Shown here: piece after piece, positions 40,351 to 48,318 of the stretch
Layout of the letters: every line of letters starts with the position of its first letter
Position numbering within the stretch: position 1 is the stretch's first letter
Source: Neisseria sp. Marseille-Q5346
GTDB lineage: Bacteria; Pseudomonadota; Gammaproteobacteria; Burkholderiales; Neisseriaceae
DNA length: 64,000 bases
Reading direction: 5' to 3'
NCBI RefSeq assembly: GCF_946902045.1
Contig: NZ_OX336253.1
Location: 372,001 to 436,000 of the forward strand
Position numbers and translations under genes: made by a program
Notes under the pieces: generated by a model
Told to the model about the DNA's origin: nothing
Database searches by the model: none
Seen by the model: the letters and a program-made list of their open reading frames with translations, nothing else

Positions 40351-40462
40351 GGGCTGCTTAAATTTAAAACCAAATCAGCCTGACGACTGAAATTTTCCTG
40401 AATGCGTCAACGGCAAATCCGATGCGGCTTCAACAAAACTGATTTTAAATTTAAACAGCCCC
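40351..40462. repeat. 112-base element with ~24-base terminal inverted repeats
   Basis: The left end GGGCTGCTTAAATTTAAAAC (continuing to 40378) is matched by the reverse complement of the right end (40439-40462), GGGGCTGTTTAAATTTAAAA followed by TCAG, with one substitution and a small gap. The 60-base core is unrelated to the ends. It has the form of a miniature inverted-repeat element or a long attenuator-like hairpin. It is not a Correia element by its ends. Confidence 0.55.
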
Positions 40463-40565
40463 TGAGTAACGGCTTCAAACCGTCGAGTTATTAAAATCAG
40501 ACTTTACCATATTAAAACGAATTTTGCACCCTGTTTACAGAGAGCGTAAAAAACATTAAAAACAA

Positions 40566-40613
40566 AGGCCGTCTGAAAACCAAATGCATAGCTGCATCAT
40601 TTTCAGACGGCCT
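40566..40613 (-). terminator. DUS-pair terminator after bamD
   Basis: AGGCCGTCTGAA (40566-40577) and TTCAGACGGCCT (40602-40613) flank a 24-base loop with its own ATGCATAGCTGCAT symmetry. It lies 25 bases past the bamD stop. Confidence 0.72.
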
Positions 40614-40638
40614 TATTCATGCCTGAACAACCCGACGC

Positions 40639-41442
40639 TTAGCGCCAGTAACGCCACCAAGGCATATCGTCAGATCGCCATTCGTGTTGCAAGAACGGGC
40701 TTTGCGGGAAGTTGGTTTCCAAAACACGGCGTGTATCGGCAGCCAGTTGCGGCTTGTCCAGTTTTTTGTATGCCAATTCCATCATCGCCAAAGCTTCTTC
40801 GACGTAACGGGTATTTTGGTAACGGCTGACGATTTTTTGCGCACGGTTGGCCGCTGCAACATAAGCACCGCGTTTCATGTAATAACGCGCCACAGATATT
40901 TCGTTACCACCCAAAGCGTCCACCAGTTTGGCCATACGCTCGGTTGCATCGGCAGCGTATTTGCTGTTTGGATAACGTTGAACCAACTCGGCAAACGCCT
41001 GATAAGCATCGCGGTTGGCTTTCGGGTCGCGGTCGGACCAGTCTTGGGAAGCCAGCTTGTTCAAGAAAGACTGGTCTTCGTTAAACAGGACCAAACCTTT
41101 CAAGTACAGCGCGTAGTCCATATTCGGATGTTGCGGATGATGGCGTTGGAAGCGCGCAATGGCAGCCAAGGCTTTTTCCGGCTCATCGTCTTTATAATAG
41201 GCATACGCCGTATCCAACTGGGACTGCTGGGCATAGCGGCCGTTTGGAAAACGGGACTCTAAAATTTCGTATAACTTGACAGCTCGCGTATAATTGTTGC
41301 TGTTCAATTCGTCTTGCGCTTCGGCATAAAGCTTTTCCACACTCCAATCTTGAGTAATTTGGGCGTCTTTATCGATTGTGCCTTTATTTGCGCAGGCACT
41401 CAGTGCCAAACCTAAAGAAACTACTAAAAGAATTTTTTTCAT
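40639..41442 (-). CDS. bamD: Outer-membrane assembly lipoprotein BamD (ComL)
   Basis: BamD is the essential lipoprotein of the BAM complex that folds beta-barrel proteins in the outer membrane; in Neisseria it was first named ComL because mutants were affected in transformation. The 267-aa protein has the lipobox LSAC (Cys18) after MKKILLVVSLGLA, and five TPR-like helical repeats, e.g. NYTRAVKLYEILESRFPNGR and AYQAFAELVQRYPNSKYAAD. Its start codon overlaps that of the divergent rluD by two bases, so each promoter must lie inside the other gene. Confidence 0.96.
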   Translation of the reverse strand: MKKILLVVSLGLALSACANKGTIDKDAQITQDWSVEKLYAEAQDELNSNNYTRAVKLYEILESRFPNGRYAQQSQLDTAYAYYKDDEPEKALAAIARFQRHHPQHPNMDYALYLKGLVLFNEDQSFLNKLASQDWSDRDPKANRDAYQAFAELVQRYPNSKYAADATERMAKLVDALGGNEISVARYYMKRGAYVAAANRAQKIVSRYQNTRYVEEALAMMELAYKKLDKPQLAADTRRVLETNFPQSPFLQHEWRSDDMPWWRYWR

Positions 41443-42565
41443 GCAGAATACTTCCTTTGATAACGAAGCCGATTATAGCGATGATTTAGACTTTCCGTCA
41501 TCCCCTGAAACAGAAAGTTGTGTTAATTTGACCGTTCCGCTCGAAATGGCGGGCGGAAGGCTGGATGCCGTATTGGCCAAACTCATGCCCGACTACTCGC
41601 GCAGCCGCCTGAGTTCGTGGATTAAAGAGGGTGCAGTTATTGTAAACGATAAGCCCGCACAACCCAAAGATAAAATGATAGGCGGTGAATTGATTGCCGT
41701 TACGGTACGTCCGAGCGAAGAAAACCTCGCGTTCACGCCCGAACCGATGGATTTGGACATTATTTATGAAGACGATACCGTCATCGTCATCAACAAACCG
41801 GCCGGATTGGTCGTCCATCCTGCTGCAGGCAACTGGAGCGGCACCCTGCTCAACGGCCTGCTGGCGCACTGTCCCGAATTAAGCCAAGTACCGCGTGCGG
41901 GCATCGTACACCGTTTGGATAAAGAAACCAGCGGCTTGATGGTGGTCGCCAAGACCCTGCCGGCGCAAAACTCACTGGTTCAACAGCTTCAAGAGCGCAC
42001 AGTCAAACGCATTTACCGCGCAATCGCCAACGGCATCGTTCCTTTTGACGGCAAAATCGAAACCCAAATCGGCCGCGATCCGCACAACCGCCTGAAAATG
42101 GCGGTCGTCAAATTCGGCGGCAAACCTGCCATCACCCACGTCAAAGTGTTGGAACGTTATCTGGCACACAGCTACATCGAATGCTCGCTCGAAACCGGCC
42201 GTACGCACCAAATCCGCGTCCATATGCGCGAAGCCAACCATCCGCTGGCTGCCGACCCTGTTTACGGCAACCTGCGCCACCCGTGCAGCGACGCAGTTAA
42301 AGAAGCCGTCAAAGCCCTCGGTGCACGCCAAGCCCTGCATGCCTACCGCTTGAGCTTTGTCCATCCGAAAACCGGCGAAACCGTTTCTTTTGAAGCACCT
42401 ATGCCTGACGATATGTACCACCTGCTTTCCGTCCTGCGTTTGGAAGCCGGTTTGGATTCGTCTTTAAGTAATGAGGAAGAATGGCAGGAGAAATTCGGTA
42501 CGGACGATGACGATGATTGGAATGAAGACGACTACGATGTCGAAGTCGTTTATGTAAGGGATTAA
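41441..42565 (+). CDS. rluD: 23S rRNA pseudouridine synthase RluD
   Basis: RluD makes pseudouridines 1911, 1915 and 1917 in helix 69 of 23S rRNA. The 374-aa protein has an N-terminal acidic extension, an S4 RNA-binding domain (GGRLDAVLAKLMPDYSRSRL), the catalytic GIVHRLDKETSGLMVVAK with the active Asp, and ETGRTHQIRVHM. The C-terminus is strikingly acidic (DDDDDWNEDDYD). The start at 41441 overlaps the bamD ATG; the longer frame from 41378 would run antisense through the bamD signal peptide and was rejected. Confidence 0.95.
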   Translation: MQNTSFDNEADYSDDLDFPSSPETESCVNLTVPLEMAGGRLDAVLAKLMPDYSRSRLSSWIKEGAVIVNDKPAQPKDKMIGGELIAVTVRPSEENLAFTPEPMDLDIIYEDDTVIVINKPAGLVVHPAAGNWSGTLLNGLLAHCPELSQVPRAGIVHRLDKETSGLMVVAKTLPAQNSLVQQLQERTVKRIYRAIANGIVPFDGKIETQIGRDPHNRLKMAVVKFGGKPAITHVKVLERYLAHSYIECSLETGRTHQIRVHMREANHPLAADPVYGNLRHPCSDAVKEAVKALGARQALHAYRLSFVHPKTGETVSFEAPMPDDMYHLLSVLRLEAGLDSSLSNEEEWQEKFGTDDDDDWNEDDYDVEVVYVRD

Positions 42566-42573
42566 ACCCATTT

Positions 42574-42610
42574 TTCAGACGGCATAAAATATTATTTCAG
42601 GCCGTCTGAA
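42574..42610. repeat. Mixed-dialect DUS pair after rluD
   Basis: TTCAGACGGCAT (42574-42585) is the reverse of the AT dialect ATGCCGTCTGAA used by meningococcus and gonococcus; AGGCCGTCTGAA (42599-42610) is the local AG dialect. They point outward from each other and could still pair over 11 bases. Confidence 0.6.
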
Positions 42611-42647
42611 ATCAATCCGTTCCAATATTCAGCGATTCAAAGATTTT

Positions 42648-43418
42648 ATGAAAACCATCACAGAAACCCTAAACCTCGCCCCGCAAAGCAAGAACTTTTT
42701 GACTGCCGACTGGCCTGCCCCTGCCAATGTTAAAACGCTTATTACCACGCGCAACGGCGGTGTCAGCGAAGGCGTGTACCGTAGCCTGAATGTTGGTTCG
42801 CACGTCGGCGACAATCTGCAAGCCGTGTTCCGCAACCGTGAAATCGTGCAGGAACAAGTCGGCCTGCCCGTTGCCTACCTTAATCAAATCCACAGCACCA
42901 TTGTTGTGAACGCCGCCGAAGCATTAGGCAATACGCCCGACGCCGATGCCTCAGTTGATACGACGGGTACGGTCGCCTGCGCTTCAATGACTGCCGACTG
43001 CCTGCCCGTCCTGTTTTGCGACAAAGCAGGGACGGTGGTTGCAGCGGCCCATGCGGGTTGGCGCGGTTTGGCCGGCGGCATTTTGCAAAACACCATTGCG
43101 GCAATGAAGGTCGAGCCGTTGGAAATCATGGCCTATCTCGCCCCTGCCATCGGCCCTGATGCGTTTGAGGTGGGGCAAGATGTATTTGATGCGTTTTGCA
43201 CCCCCATGCCGGAAGCTGCCGATGCGTTTGAAGACATCGGCGGCGGCAAATACCTTGCCGATATTTACGCTTTGGCGCGCATGGTTCTGCACCGCGAAGG
43301 CGTGAACATGATTTATGGTGGCACCCATTGCACCGTCTTGGAACGCGATACTTTCTTCTCCTACCGCCGCGACGGACAAACCGGCCGCATGGTCAGCCTG
43401 ATCTGGTTGGAAAAATAA
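42648..43418 (+). CDS. pgeF: Peptidoglycan editing factor PgeF (laccase-domain protein)
   Basis: PgeF (YfiH) is a cytoplasmic laccase-fold hydrolase that removes wrongly incorporated L-Ser-containing UDP-MurNAc dipeptide precursors. The 256-aa protein has the family blocks TRNGGVSEGVYRSLNVG, LNQIHST, MTADCLPVLFCDK and AAHAGWRGLAGGI, whose His and Cys residues form the metal site, and GGTHCT near the end. It was formerly labelled polyphenol oxidase. It lies downstream of rluD in the same direction, as often seen, with a DUS pair between them. Confidence 0.93.
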   Translation: MKTITETLNLAPQSKNFLTADWPAPANVKTLITTRNGGVSEGVYRSLNVGSHVGDNLQAVFRNREIVQEQVGLPVAYLNQIHSTIVVNAAEALGNTPDADASVDTTGTVACASMTADCLPVLFCDKAGTVVAAAHAGWRGLAGGILQNTIAAMKVEPLEIMAYLAPAIGPDAFEVGQDVFDAFCTPMPEAADAFEDIGGGKYLADIYALARMVLHREGVNMIYGGTHCTVLERDTFFSYRRDGQTGRMVSLIWLEK

Positions 43419-43438
43419 GATTTGCACCATCAAAGACA

Positions 43439-43480
43439 AGGCCGTCTGAAATACTTTCCGTTTACGGTTTCAGACGGCCT
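43439..43480 (+). terminator. DUS-pair terminator after pgeF
   Basis: AGGCCGTCTGAA (43439-43450) and TTCAGACGGCCT (43469-43480) with extended AAC/GTT-type pairing, 20 bases past the stop. Confidence 0.72.
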
Positions 43481-43538
43481 AAACATTATTCGTTATAATC
43501 CGACGATACCGTAACCGGTTTCAACGAAGGAATATCCA

Positions 43539-44018
43539 ATGAAAAAAATCCTATTGCCTGCACTCGCCCTATTGCTTGCCTCTTGCGGTTTCCACCTGAA
43601 AGGCACAGGCGTGACTTCTCAGCTGCTGCCTTATCAAAACTGGCATGTAGAAGGCGGAGCCGTCATGCAAAAAGCGCTGGAAAATGCCTTACGCCGTGCC
43701 GACGGTCATCCGGTTAGCGAAGCCGAATCACAAATCACCCTGCGCGTTGTCGACTTTCAAAAACGCCGCGACATCTACACCATCACCCGCGCCGCCGCGA
43801 TCAACGAATACCTGCTGGCCATGACCGTCAAAGCCCAAGCCTTCCGCAACGGCGAGCCGGTCGGCGAACCGATGGAAGTTAAGGTTCACCGCACCATGGA
43901 CTACGCCGACAGCGAAGTTTTGGGCAAACAGGAAGAGGAAGAAACCATTTGGTCTGAAATGCGCATCGACGCCGCAGATCAAATCGTCCGCCGCCTGACT
44001 TTCCTGAAAGCGCAATAA
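43539..44018 (+). CDS. lptE: LPS-assembly lipoprotein LptE
   Basis: LptE plugs the LptD barrel and helps place lipo-oligosaccharide in the outer leaflet. The 159-aa protein has a lipoprotein signal with lipobox LASC (Cys16) followed by GFHLKGTG, the LptE hallmark. It is upstream of holA with a one-base stop/start overlap (TAATG), the order found in many Proteobacteria. Ribosome site AAGGAATA precedes the ATG. Confidence 0.95.
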   Translation: MKKILLPALALLLASCGFHLKGTGVTSQLLPYQNWHVEGGAVMQKALENALRRADGHPVSEAESQITLRVVDFQKRRDIYTITRAAAINEYLLAMTVKAQAFRNGEPVGEPMEVKVHRTMDYADSEVLGKQEEEETIWSEMRIDAADQIVRRLTFLKAQ

Positions 44019-45019
44019 TGGCTGCCGCGCCCATTGAGAGCCTGCGCCCCGATACGCCGCTCAAGCCGTTGTACATCATCCACGGCGAAGAGGATTTGTT
44101 GCGCATCGAGGCTTTGGATACACTGCGCGCAGCCGCAAAAAAACAAGGTTATCTCAACCGCGAAGTCTATACCGCCGAAAACAATTTTGACTGGAACGAG
44201 CTGTTGCAAAGTGCCGGCAGCGCAGGTTTGTTTGCCGATTTGAAACTGCTGGAAATCCACATTCCCAACGGCAAACCCGGCAAAAACGGAGGCGATGCCC
44301 TGCAAGCCTTCGCCGAACGCCTGCCCGAAGATACGGTTACGCTCATCCTCCTGCCCAAGCTTGAAAAAGCGCAAATCCAGTCCAAATGGTTTTCCGCATT
44401 GGCAGGCAAAGGCATCGTCTTAGAAGCCAAAGCCGTTGCGCCACATGCTTTGCCGCAATGGATACAAGGCCGTCTGAAACAGCAGGGTTTGGACATCGAA
44501 CCTGAAGCACTCGCCCTGTTTGCCGAGCGCGTCGAAGGCAATCTTTTAGCCGCCCGTCAGGAAATCGAAAAACTCGCCCTGCTCCATCCCAAAGGCCATT
44601 TGATCAATATTGCCGACGCAGAAGCCGCAGTTGCCACCGTCGCCCGTTTCGACGTATTCCAACTGGCCGGCGCATGGATGAAAGGCGATGCCCTGCGCGT
44701 TTCCCGTTTGCTGGACGGTTTGGAAGAAGAAGGCGAAGAGCCGGTTTTGCTGTTGTGGGCGGTTGCCGAAGACATACGCACCCTAATCCGCCTCACTGCC
44801 GCACTCAAGCAAGGCCAAAACATCCAAAGCCTGCGCAACAGCCTGCGCTTATGGGGCGACAAGCAGACCCTTGCACCGATGGCAGCCAAACGCATTTCCA
44901 TCAACCGCCTGCTCAACGCGCTCAAAACCTGCGCCAAAATCGACCGCATCATCAAAGGTGCGGAAGATGGCGATGCATGGACCGAGTTCAAACAACTCGT
45001 TACCTCGCTGGCCGCTTGA
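44018..45019 (+). CDS. holA: DNA polymerase III delta subunit
   Basis: HolA is the clamp-loader subunit that opens the beta sliding clamp. The 333-aa protein has the expected KPLYIIHGEEDLLRIEALDT N-terminus with a degenerate P-loop region, the PKLEKAQIQSKWFSAL block and a C-terminal helical collar (INRLLNALKTCAKIDRIIKG). It overlaps lptE by one base and is probably translationally coupled. A DUS at 44467-44478 is translated as QGRLKQ. Confidence 0.95.
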   Translation: MAAAPIESLRPDTPLKPLYIIHGEEDLLRIEALDTLRAAAKKQGYLNREVYTAENNFDWNELLQSAGSAGLFADLKLLEIHIPNGKPGKNGGDALQAFAERLPEDTVTLILLPKLEKAQIQSKWFSALAGKGIVLEAKAVAPHALPQWIQGRLKQQGLDIEPEALALFAERVEGNLLAARQEIEKLALLHPKGHLINIADAEAAVATVARFDVFQLAGAWMKGDALRVSRLLDGLEEEGEEPVLLLWAVAEDIRTLIRLTAALKQGQNIQSLRNSLRLWGDKQTLAPMAAKRISINRLLNALKTCAKIDRIIKGAEDGDAWTEFKQLVTSLAA

Positions 45020-45101
45020 AACCGTTGCCACGCGTCAAGAAACTTGCACGCAATACGCCCCAAAAACAGAAAATACTGTAAAATAGCGTAAACTCAAATT
45101 C

Positions 45102-45133
45102 AGGCCGTCTGAACCTCGCATTTCAGACGGCCT
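45102..45133 (+). terminator. DUS-pair terminator after holA
   Basis: AGGCCGTCTGAA (45102-45113) and TTCAGACGGCCT (45122-45133) with an 8-base loop, just upstream of the next gene. Confidence 0.68.
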
Positions 45134-45165
45134 CTTCCAGCAAAAAACAAGGAAACACCAACCGT

Positions 45166-45585
45166 ATGGATAATAAAACCAAACTTCGCATCGGCGGTCT
45201 GGCCCTGCTGACCACTGCCGTATTAAGCCTCATCATTGTTCTGATCGTCGATTCATGGCCGCTGGCCATCCTGTTGGCCGTCATCATCGTAGCCGCTGCC
45301 GCAGGCGGTTTCGTTTGGACTTCGCGCCGTCAGCAACGCCAATTCCTCGAGCGCCTGAAAAAATTCGACATCGATCCGGAAAAAGGCCGTATCAACGAAG
45401 CCAACCTGCGCCGCATGTACCACAGCGGTGGTCAACATCAAAAAGACGCGATTACCTTGGTTTGCCTGTCGCAAAAATGTTCCGTTGACGAAGCGCACGC
45501 CATCTTCAAAAAACGTCCGACCCGTCAGGAAATGAACCAAATGGCTGCCCAACAGGCACGCGGTCAAAAACGTCCACATCGCTAA
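45166..45585 (+). CDS. Conserved two-helix membrane protein of unknown function
   Basis: This 139-aa protein has two adjacent membrane segments (about residues 9-28 and 30-51: LALLTTAVLSLIIVLIVDSW and PLAILLAVIIVAAAAGGFVW), then a basic, cytoplasmic helical tail of about 85 residues with RRQQRQFLERLKKFDIDPEK and a Gln/Arg-rich C-terminus. I do not recognise a named family. It has a good AAGGAAA ribosome site, coding-type composition and is flanked by DUS pairs, so it is a real gene. Its neighbours (holA, RDD protein) do not suggest a role. Confidence 0.8.
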   Translation: MDNKTKLRIGGLALLTTAVLSLIIVLIVDSWPLAILLAVIIVAAAAGGFVWTSRRQQRQFLERLKKFDIDPEKGRINEANLRRMYHSGGQHQKDAITLVCLSQKCSVDEAHAIFKKRPTRQEMNQMAAQQARGQKRPHR

Positions 45586-45598
45586 TCCCGACAGTAAC

Positions 45599-45635
45599 AG
45601 GCCGTCTGAACATTCTATCCCGTTTCAGACGGCCT
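45599..45635 (+). terminator. DUS-pair terminator before the RDD gene
   Basis: AGGCCGTCTGAA (45599-45610) and TTCAGACGGCCT (45624-45635), 14 bases past the previous stop. Confidence 0.7.
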
Positions 45636-45676
45636 GTTTCTATTTCCATCAAACCCATTTCCGTTTCCATCGCATT

Positions 45677-46201
45677 ATGACCCGTCTTCCTACCGCCCCA
45701 CTCAAACGCCGCCTCGCCGCACTGGTTTACGAACTTCTGCTAATCGGCGCCGTGACCAGCATTGCCGCCCTTGCAGCCGGTATTGTCGCCATCTTTCTCA
45801 ATCCCGTTTCCACTCGCCTGTCCATGCTGACAACCTGTCTGATTCTGTTCTACGCATGGTGGCTCTACTTCCGCGCCAACTGGCACAAAAAAGGCCAAAC
45901 CCTCGCCATGCAGACATGGAAGATCGGCTTGGCTGATAAAAACGATACCCAGCCGCCCCTGCCGCAGCTGCGCCTGCGCTTTATTTGGGCCAGTATTTTT
46001 ATTGTCTTCATTCCCCTGTTTGCCTACGCCGGATTGCGCCATCTGCTCAATATACCGCCCAAAGGCGCATTCGGCGCAGCGCTCATTTGGCTTATCCTGC
46101 CATGGGGTTTCGCCCTGTTCCATCCCGACCACCAGTTCCTCTACGACTTCTTGGCCGGAACAAGGCTGGTAGATTTGAATCAGAAGAAAACAAACGAATA
46201 A
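45677..46201 (+). CDS. RDD-family membrane protein
   Basis: This 174-aa protein has an RDD domain: the opening APLKRRLAALVYELLLIGAV (here R-L-A instead of R-x-x-D-D variant), three to four membrane segments (about residues 15-38, 48-66, 98-118, 130-148), and the typical GQTLAMQTWKIGLADKND loop and HPDHQFLYDFLAGTRLVD end. RDD proteins are found in transport and ion-tolerance contexts without a settled mechanism. It ends at a DUS pair between convergent genes. Confidence 0.85.
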   Translation: MTRLPTAPLKRRLAALVYELLLIGAVTSIAALAAGIVAIFLNPVSTRLSMLTTCLILFYAWWLYFRANWHKKGQTLAMQTWKIGLADKNDTQPPLPQLRLRFIWASIFIVFIPLFAYAGLRHLLNIPPKGAFGAALIWLILPWGFALFHPDHQFLYDFLAGTRLVDLNQKKTNE

Positions 46202-46235
46202 AATCCAAAAGCGGCTCAATCCGTAAATAAAATAA

Positions 46236-46272
46236 AGGCCGTCTGAAACTCAAGATAAGTTTCAGACGGCCT
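46236..46272. terminator. DUS-pair terminator between the RDD gene and the ketosynthase
   Basis: AGGCCGTCTGAA (46236-46247) and TTCAGACGGCCT (46261-46272) with CTT/AAG-type extension and TTT following; between convergent genes. Confidence 0.8.
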
Positions 46273-46295
46273 TTAATCATGAAATCAAGCAATGA

Positions 46296-47528
46296 TTATT
46301 CTTGCCAACGTTTGAACACCAGCGAAGTATTGACGCCGCCAAAAGCAAAGTTATTACTGACCACATAATCGGTTTGGATCTCGCGTCCGCCTGTTTGAAT
46401 GTAATCCACCTTGCCGCAACGCGGATCGATGTTTTCTAAATTGACGGTCGGCGCAAACCAGCCGCTGTTCATCATTTCGATAGTGAACCAGGCTTCCAAC
46501 GCGCCACACGCGCCGAGTGTATGGCCGAGGTAGCTTTTTTGCGAACTCATGGGGATGAATCCGAACACGGCCTCGGTCGCCAATGTTTCGGCAATATCGC
46601 CCTTTTCGGTCGCCGTACCGTGACCACTGACATAGCCGACTTTGTCGGGCGTAATACCGGCGTCTTTCAGCGCAAGCTCCATGCATTTTTGCATGGTTTC
46701 TTTTTGCGGTTGGGTAACGTGGCTGCCGTCGCTGTTGGCACCGTAGCCGACAAGTTCGGCATAGATTTTCGCACCGCGCGCACGGGCGTGTTCCAATTCT
46801 TCCAATACAAAAATGCCTGCGCCTTCGCCGATGACCAAGCCGTCTCGGGCGTTGTCGTAAGGGCGCGGCGTCAGCTCAGGTTCGCCGTTACGACGGCTGG
46901 CGGCATAAAGTGAATCGAAAACATAAACTTCGGACGGACAAAATTCTTCGCCTCCGCCAGCCAGCATCATATCAATCAGGCCGTATTTAATCGCTTCGTA
47001 AGCATAACCAATGCCTTGGCTGCCGGAAGAGCACGCGCTCGAAGTCGGGATAATGCGGCCTTTCAAACCGAAGAAAATACCGATATTGGCGGCAGTCGTA
47101 TGCGGCATCATGCGCACATAAGTATTGGCGTTGAAATTGCGCGATGTGCCTGTTATCAAAAGTTCGCCCATATCGCCGATGTCTTTGGTACTGCCGACAG
47201 ACGAACCGCACGCCACGCCCATACGGCCGTCTGTAATGCTTTCATCACCCAGCAAACCTGCATCCGTCAAAGCTTGTTCCGCCGCATCGACACACAAATG
47301 CGACACGCGCCCCATGCTTCTGAGCTGCTTGCGTGTCCAGTGCTCTGGAGGGGAATAGCCTTCAATCGGCGCGCCCAGTTGCGCTTCCAATTCAGGAAAG
47401 CGTTCGCTCCAGTCCATGTGTTTGACTGCGTTTTTTTCAGCTTTAAAGGCCGTCTGAATACTTTGCCAATCACGGCCGAAGGCGGTAATACCGCCGATAC
47501 CTGTTACTACGACTCTTCTGGTATTCAA
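46296..47528 (-). CDS. Beta-ketoacyl-ACP synthase of the aryl-polyene locus (FabF-like)
   Basis: This FabF-like ketosynthase condenses malonyl-ACP units. Catalytic residues are visible: nucleophile Cys in PTSSACSSGSQGIG, His in GHGTATEKGD and His in YLGHTLGACGA. Within the aryl-polyene pathway it corresponds to the ApeO/ApeR ketosynthases that work with the chain-length-factor-like ApeC. The start is unusual: the SD GGAGG (47535-47539) favours TTG at 47528, whose TTGA overlaps the ketoreductase stop; GTG at 47531 is the alternative. An internal DUS is translated as IQTAFK. A housekeeping FAS II role is less likely given the neighbours. Confidence 0.85.
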   Translation of the reverse strand: MNTRRVVVTGIGGITAFGRDWQSIQTAFKAEKNAVKHMDWSERFPELEAQLGAPIEGYSPPEHWTRKQLRSMGRVSHLCVDAAEQALTDAGLLGDESITDGRMGVACGSSVGSTKDIGDMGELLITGTSRNFNANTYVRMMPHTTAANIGIFFGLKGRIIPTSSACSSGSQGIGYAYEAIKYGLIDMMLAGGGEEFCPSEVYVFDSLYAASRRNGEPELTPRPYDNARDGLVIGEGAGIFVLEELEHARARGAKIYAELVGYGANSDGSHVTQPQKETMQKCMELALKDAGITPDKVGYVSGHGTATEKGDIAETLATEAVFGFIPMSSQKSYLGHTLGACGALEAWFTIEMMNSGWFAPTVNLENIDPRCGKVDYIQTGGREIQTDYVVSNNFAFGGVNTSLVFKRWQE

Positions 47529-48253
47529 CACAAACCTCCGTTCACAGCAATCACTTGGCGCGTAATGTACGCCGCTTTTTCATCCATCAAAAAGCGCACC
47601 GCATGCGCCACTTCCTCGGGCAATCCCATACGCGCGGCAGGGACGGCCTTTAAGATTTCTTCGACAGGTACGTTCTCATCGATAATATCGGTATCGATAA
47701 GGCCCGGTGCCACGCAGTTGACGGTAATTTTACGTTTTGCCAACTCAACCGCCAAGGCTTTTGCCGCGCCAATTAAGCCCGCCTTGGACGCGCTGTAATT
47801 GACCTGACCGCGGTTGCCCGTCAAGCCGGACACCGACGCCATGCACACAATCCGTCCTGCTTTGCGGCGGCGGATCATCGGCATGGTCAAAGGGTGCAAC
47901 ACATTATAAAAACCGTCCAAATTGGTACGCAGCACCAAGTCCCAATCATCATCTGAAAAAGCAGGAAACGCATTGTCGCGTGTCAGGCCGGCGTTCAACA
48001 CCACGCCGTAATATGTGCCGTTTGCCTCAATGTCGGCAGTCAAAATTTCTCGGCAGGCTTCGCGGTCGGACACGTCAAACTGCAACACGCGCGCATTTCT
48101 ACCCAATGCACGGATTTCTTCTGCGACGGCTTCCGCTTCATCGCGACGGCTGCGGCAGTGGACGACAATATCAAATCCGTCATGCGCCAAACCAAGTGCG
48201 ACGGCTTTGCCGATACCGCGATTAGACCCTGTAATTAAAATAGTTTCACTCAT
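47525..48253 (-). CDS. 3-ketoacyl-ACP reductase of the aryl-polyene locus (ApeQ-like)
   Basis: This 242-aa short-chain dehydrogenase reduces beta-ketoacyl-ACP with NADPH, FabG-style. It has the cofactor loop TGSNRGIGKAVALGL, LNAGLTRDN, and the catalytic Ser-Tyr-Lys in ASVSGLTGNRGQVNYSASK. In aryl-polyene synthesis this step belongs to ApeQ. The start at 48253 (MSETILITG) follows GAGAAAG; the longer upstream frame crosses the DUS pair and was rejected. Its stop overlaps the TTG start of the ketosynthase, giving coupling. Confidence 0.88.
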   Translation of the reverse strand: MSETILITGSNRGIGKAVALGLAHDGFDIVVHCRSRRDEAEAVAEEIRALGRNARVLQFDVSDREACREILTADIEANGTYYGVVLNAGLTRDNAFPAFSDDDWDLVLRTNLDGFYNVLHPLTMPMIRRRKAGRIVCMASVSGLTGNRGQVNYSASKAGLIGAAKALAVELAKRKITVNCVAPGLIDTDIIDENVPVEEILKAVPAARMGLPEEVAHAVRFLMDEKAAYITRQVIAVNGGLC

Positions 48254-48274
48254 ACGCTTTCTCACTATATCGAC

Positions 48275-48308
48275 AGGCCGTCTGAATCTTTGTCTTTTCA
48301 GACGGCCT
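48275..48308 (-). terminator. DUS pair inside the leftward aryl-polyene arm
   Basis: AGGCCGTCTGAA (48275-48286) and TTCAGACGGCCT (48297-48308) lie in the short gap between the dehydratase and ketoreductase genes. As an intra-operon pair it may attenuate, not end, transcription. Confidence 0.5.
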
Positions 48309-48318
48309 TGTAAACGGT

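Larger units (their letters stand above)
40317..40638. other. Intergenic region bamD to hisZ
   Basis: The 322-base gap contains a 112-base element bounded by inverted repeats (40351-40462), A/T-rich sequence to about 40565, and the bamD DUS-pair terminator (40566-40613). No gene was seen. Confidence 0.65.

Noticed and set aside
40351..40462. Correia repeat element
   Set aside because: Its ends do not carry the TATAGTGGATTAAC-type termini of Correia elements.
44674..45081. Alternative-frame ORF inside holA
   Set aside because: It is Arg/Pro/His-rich, typical of frame shadows in this G+C range, with no start signal.
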